Part shown: piece after piece, positions 61,215-64,000 of the stretch
Position numbering within the stretch: the stretch's first letter is position 1
How the letters are laid out: every line of letters starts with the position of its first letter
Assembly (NCBI GenBank): GCA_900539345.1
Contig: UQBS01000003.1
Location: forward strand, 50,525 to 114,524
Direction of reading: 5' to 3'
Length of the DNA: 64,000 nucleotides
Source: an uncultured Coriobacteriaceae bacterium
GTDB taxonomy: Bacteria; Actinomycetota; Coriobacteriia; Coriobacteriales; UMGS124
Notes under the pieces: generated by a model
What the model was told of the DNA's origin: nothing
Database searches by the model: none
What the model saw: only the letters and a program-made list of their open reading frames with translations
Position numbers and translations under genes: made by a program

Positions 61215-61685
61215 CTATAGGGCCTTATCCTCGTATTTCTCTACAACGACCCCAGCTTCATGCAAAAGGGAGGTTGAAAGTTCGTCCGGATACGACTCCC
61301 GAAACACGATTCGCTTGACGCCGGCGTTGATGAGCATCTTGGCGCACTGCACGCACGGGTACGTTGTGCAGTAGAGCGTGGAACCATCTTGGGCCACGCC
61401 GCCGTGACGGGCGGCCTGGATGATGGCGTTCTGCTCGCCGTGGAGGCCGCGGCACAGCTCGTGCTTGGTGCCACTGGGAATGTTGAGCTCAGTACGCAGG
61501 CAGCCTCGCGTAAGACAGTGCTCGATACCGCGCGGCACCCCGTTGTATCCCGTTGCAAGAATCCGGTGATCATTGCTCACAAGGACGGCGCCCACATGGC
61601 GGCGCAGGCACGTGGAGCGTGTGGCCGCAACGTCGGCAATCTGCATGAAGTACTCGTCCCAGCTGGGACGCTTGTCGCACGTCAT
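61215..61685 (-). CDS. dCMP deaminase / ComEB-like deaminase
   Basis: A 156-residue zinc deaminase. Ligands are His82 and Glu84 (HGEQNAI) and Cys111/Cys114 (PCVQC). The family converts dCMP to dUMP for thymidylate supply; the ComEB name is used for the same family in Gram-positive competence loci. Its start lies 6 bp after rpiB on the genome, i.e. rpiB is immediately upstream on the minus strand. Confidence 0.92.
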   Translation of the reverse strand: MTCDKRPSWDEYFMQIADVAATRSTCLRRHVGAVLVSNDHRILATGYNGVPRGIEHCLTRGCLRTELNIPSGTKHELCRGLHGEQNAIIQAARHGGVAQDGSTLYCTTYPCVQCAKMLINAGVKRIVFRESYPDELSTSLLHEAGVVVEKYEDKAL

Positions 61686-61691
61686 AATGCC

Positions 61692-62240
61692 TTATGCCTT
61701 GTCAACGGGTCCGAGCTTGGCCTCGACGGCCTTGTCGAGGTTCTCGGCAAGCGAGGAGCGCAGCGGCGTGACGTGGGGATGAGCCTTCTCAGCCACCTTG
61801 CCGGCAAGGTCGAGCTCCATGATCTTGGCAACGCGGCCCGCATGGCGGCCGCCCTCGAACTCTGCGACAAGGAAGACCTTGAGGATGCGCTCGTTCTCCT
61901 CAAGGGAGACGAAGCGGCCGGACAGGGCGATGACGTTGCCGTCGTTGTGGCGACGGAACAGCTCGGCGAACTCGGGGCTCGTGATGCTGGCAGCGCGAAC
62001 ACCGGCAACCTTGTCGGCCGCAACCGCCATGCCGATGCCAGTGCCGCACACAAGCACGCCCTTGTCGGCCTCGCCTGCGGCGACGGCCTTGCCTACGGCG
62101 ACGGCGTAATCGGGATAGTCAACGCGCTCGGCGTTATCGGGACCCAGGTCGATGACCTCATGGCCCAGCGACTGCAGGAAAGGCACAAGCGCTGCCTTCT
62201 GCTCGTATCCTGCATGGTCCGAAGCGATGGCAATGCGCAT
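61692..62240 (-). CDS. rpiB: Ribose-5-phosphate isomerase B
   Basis: A 182-residue protein interconverting ribose-5-P and ribulose-5-P. The family core is intact: SDHAGYEQK with His9, LVCGTGIGM with the catalytic Cys65, and RRHNDGNVIALSGR. It is about 30 residues longer than usual at the C-terminus (PHVTPLRSSLAENLDKAVEAKLG). Related Lac/Rpi isomerases are an alternative. Confidence 0.9.
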   Translation of the reverse strand: MRIAIASDHAGYEQKAALVPFLQSLGHEVIDLGPDNAERVDYPDYAVAVGKAVAAGEADKGVLVCGTGIGMAVAADKVAGVRAASITSPEFAELFRRHNDGNVIALSGRFVSLEENERILKVFLVAEFEGGRHAGRVAKIMELDLAGKVAEKAHPHVTPLRSSLAENLDKAVEAKLGPVDKA

Positions 62241-62351
62241 GGTGTTCTCCCTTTCCTTGGCAACAATAGGCTGAATAACTATAGCGCCCGATACCAGCTT
62301 CTGGCTACCCCGTCGTGCATCCGCAGGGTAACCATAAGGTCGAGGGTCCGA

Positions 62352-63122
62352 CTAGTCCTCGGCGCGGCTCAGGAACTCGCGAACGAAGTCGGTCTTGGGG
62401 TTGGCAAGCACCTGGTCAGGCGAACCCTCTTCGGCGATGCTGCCATCGTAGAGGAACGCCACGCGGTCGGAGACGTCGCGGGCAAAGCCCATCTCGTGCG
62501 TGACGATGCCCACTGCCATGCCTTGGCTCGACAGACGACGGATAAGGTCACGCATGTCGGCCGTGAGCTTGGGGTCGAGAGCCGAAGTGGCCTCATCGAA
62601 GTAGATGACGTCGGGGCGCATGCACAGGGCACGTGCAATGGCCACGCGCTGCTGCTGGCCGCCCGAAAGCTGGCAGGGCACTTTGTCGGCATGCTCGGCA
62701 AGACCGAGCTGGGCAAGAAGCTCGCGCGCCTCGCCCTCGACCTCGCCGCGGCTGCGACGCTGGACGCGCACGGGGGCGTCGGTCACGTTCTTGAGCACTG
62801 TCATGTGCGGGAAGAGGTTGTAGTTCTGGAACACCAGGCCGAACTTCATGCGCGCCTGAGCCATGGCAGCCTTGGTGTAGGTTGCTTTGCCTTCGGTGGA
62901 AGAGGCAGCACCGCAAACCTCGAGGTCGCCGTATCCAAACGAACCACCGTCGAATGTGTCGAGCAGCGTCAGACAGCGCAGAAGCGTGGACTTGCCTGCG
63001 CCCGAGGGGCCGATAAGGGTCACGACCTCGCCGGGATCGATGTGGAAGTCGACGTCATGCAGGACCTCGCGCCCGTTGAACGATTTGCGTACGTGCTCAG
63101 CGTAAACGGCAGGTTTAGTCAT
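62352..63122 (-). CDS. Polar amino acid ABC transporter ATP-binding protein (GlnQ-type)
   Basis: A 256-residue ATPase. Walker A GPSGAGKSTLLRCL, Q-loop VFQNYNLFPHMTVL, signature LSGGQQQRVAIARAL, Walker B VIYFDEATSALD. The start overlaps the permease stop by 8 bp, so the two are coupled. Together they import a polar amino acid; ligand unknown. Confidence 0.94.
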   Translation of the reverse strand: MTKPAVYAEHVRKSFNGREVLHDVDFHIDPGEVVTLIGPSGAGKSTLLRCLTLLDTFDGGSFGYGDLEVCGAASSTEGKATYTKAAMAQARMKFGLVFQNYNLFPHMTVLKNVTDAPVRVQRRSRGEVEGEARELLAQLGLAEHADKVPCQLSGGQQQRVAIARALCMRPDVIYFDEATSALDPKLTADMRDLIRRLSSQGMAVGIVTHEMGFARDVSDRVAFLYDGSIAEEGSPDQVLANPKTDFVREFLSRAED

Positions 63123-63768
63123 GGTAGTAAGCCAGCTTCTTCTCGACGCGGTTCAGGATGGCAGTAATCACCAGGCAGATAACCCAGTACAGGCCTGCGG
63201 AGATAGCAAACGGAATCATGTTGCGCTGGCTTGCGACCAGTGCCTTTGCCTCGGTGAACATCTCGGCGACACCGATGGAGAAGGCAAGCGAGGTGTCCTT
63301 GACCAGCGTGATGATCTCGTTGCCCATAGCAGGCATGATGCGCTTGATGACCTGGGGCAGGATGATGTGGAAAAACGCCTGGCACTTGGAGTAGCCCAGC
63401 ACCTCAGCCGCCTCATACTGGCCTTGCGGGATGGACTGGATGCCGCTGCGGTAGATTTCAGCGAAGTAGGCGGCGTAGTTGAGAATGAAGGCGATGATGC
63501 ACGCCGTGAACTTGAAGCCCGCGCCCGTCTGGATGTTGAAGACGTAGTAGGGCATGAAGTACACCGCGAACATCTGCAACATGAGCGGGGTGCCGCGCAT
63601 GACGGAGATATAGAACTGCGCCAGAAGCGCCAGCGGCTTGAACTTGCTCAAGCGCGCGAGGGCCACCGGGATACCCAGCGGTATGGCACCTACAATCGTC
63701 AGGGCAAATATGGCCATGCTCATGCCGAGACCCTCGACAAGCAGGTTGAACATCGTTGAGATTTCCAC
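63115..63768 (-). CDS. Polar amino acid ABC transporter permease (HisM/GlnP-type)
   Basis: A 217-residue membrane protein. It carries the permease EAA-type loop (YEAAEVLGYSKCQAFFHIILPQVIKRIMPAMGNEIITLVKDTSLA) and about five helices. Only one permease is present. The upstream gene (3' end at 63918) is separated by a terminator-like hairpin. Confidence 0.92.
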   Translation of the reverse strand: MEISTMFNLLVEGLGMSMAIFALTIVGAIPLGIPVALARLSKFKPLALLAQFYISVMRGTPLMLQMFAVYFMPYYVFNIQTGAGFKFTACIIAFILNYAAYFAEIYRSGIQSIPQGQYEAAEVLGYSKCQAFFHIILPQVIKRIMPAMGNEIITLVKDTSLAFSIGVAEMFTEAKALVASQRNMIPFAISAGLYWVICLVITAILNRVEKKLAYYHD

Positions 63769-63813
63769 TGGGCAGCACCTCGCTGTCTATGCGCAGAGCG
63801 CATTCCTGACACA

Positions 63814-63851
63814 AAGGGGCGCCCCCGACCACGCCCATGGCCGGGGACGCC
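63814..63851 (-). terminator. Terminator upstream of the ABC permease
   Basis: GGCGCCCCCG (63818-63827) / CGGGGACGCC (63842-63851), one mismatch; AAAGG on the left gives a short T-tail for the minus strand. It would end transcription of the FMN-binding protein gene, possibly with read-through. Confidence 0.6.
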
Positions 63852-63917
63852 GTGATAATGTGAAGCATACCGCACCCGGCAGGCGCCGGATGCGAGAACA
63901 ATCGTCTTGCAGGGGCC

Positions 63918-64000
63918 TTACTTCGCCTGGGCCAGGCAATCCTCAACGGCCGTGAAGATGGCCTTGGAGGTGACGGTGGCGCCGGAGACGGCGTCGACGC
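63918..64000 (-). CDS. FMN-binding domain protein, C-terminal end only (5' end outside window)
   Basis: The last 27 codons read VDAVSGATVTSKAIFTAVEDCLAQAK and stop at 63918. SGATVTS is the motif where ApbE-type enzymes attach FMN to Thr. The rest of the gene is beyond the window. It lies directly upstream of a polar amino acid ABC permease, where a solute-binding protein would be expected; a binding protein fused to an FMN-binding domain is one possibility. Confidence 0.7.
   Translation of the reverse strand, partial: VDAVSGATVTSKAIFTAVEDCLAQAK

Overview
The window reads as a high-GC, anaerobic, respiring member of the Coriobacteriia (Eggerthellaceae-like). This is inferred from four things: three polytopic membrane proteins ending in LuxR-type helix-turn-helix domains, Tat-exported flavoprotein and molybdopterin reductases, FMN-binding (flavinylation) domains, and NapGH/TorD-type maturation and electron-transfer genes. 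No rRNA, tRNA, CRISPR array, prophage or complete insertion sequence was seen.

Left part (1-14 kb): the 3' part of an M3 oligopeptidase; a flavin-reductase-like protein; a fused HsdS-like/HsdM-like protein without methylase catalytic motifs; metA; an acidic hypothetical protein; a MalY/PatB-type lyase; an aconitase-family hydratase; an O6-alkylguanine-DNA alkyltransferase; and a Schlafen-AlbA_2/RecG-like protein. Two families of structured intergenic repeats lie between these genes.

Respiratory block I (14-27.5 kb): a double FMN-binding protein and a Tat flavoprotein reductase, divergent from a membrane LuxR regulator; an AAA-ATPase/PD-(D/E)XK protein; then a three-subunit molybdopterin oxidoreductase (catalytic, 4Fe-4S and membrane anchor subunits), divergent from a second membrane LuxR regulator. 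The large subunit may belong to the group of gut catechol dehydroxylases and acetylene-hydratase-like enzymes.

Block II (27.7-37.4 kb, minus strand): a compact gene run with a hypothetical protein, a TorD-like chaperone, NapG-like and NapH-like quinol dehydrogenase subunits, a multi-cluster ferredoxin protein, and two diverged UvrD-like helicase paralogues flanking an acidic protein.

Block III (37.6-53 kb): a YddG-like exporter, glycerate kinase plus GntP permease, a DtxR/MntR-like regulator, another Tat flavoprotein, two tandem S41-like proteins lacking the nucleophilic serine, a third membrane LuxR regulator, threonine synthase and peptidase T.

Right end (52.8-64 kb, minus strand): murA, the complete F1Fo ATP synthase operon with a small membrane protein at the AtpI position, dCMP deaminase, RpiB, and a polar amino acid ABC transporter preceded by the C-terminus of an FMN-binding protein.

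The most unusual signal is a family of six nested palindromes, about 81-113 bp each. They share invariant linkers and loop, but their two stems differ from copy to copy and stay complementary. Several sit inside respiratory operons. A second hairpin-repeat family, a 123-bp element with terminal inverted repeats (two copies), and a direct/inverted repeat next to the HsdS/M fusion add further unexplained structure.
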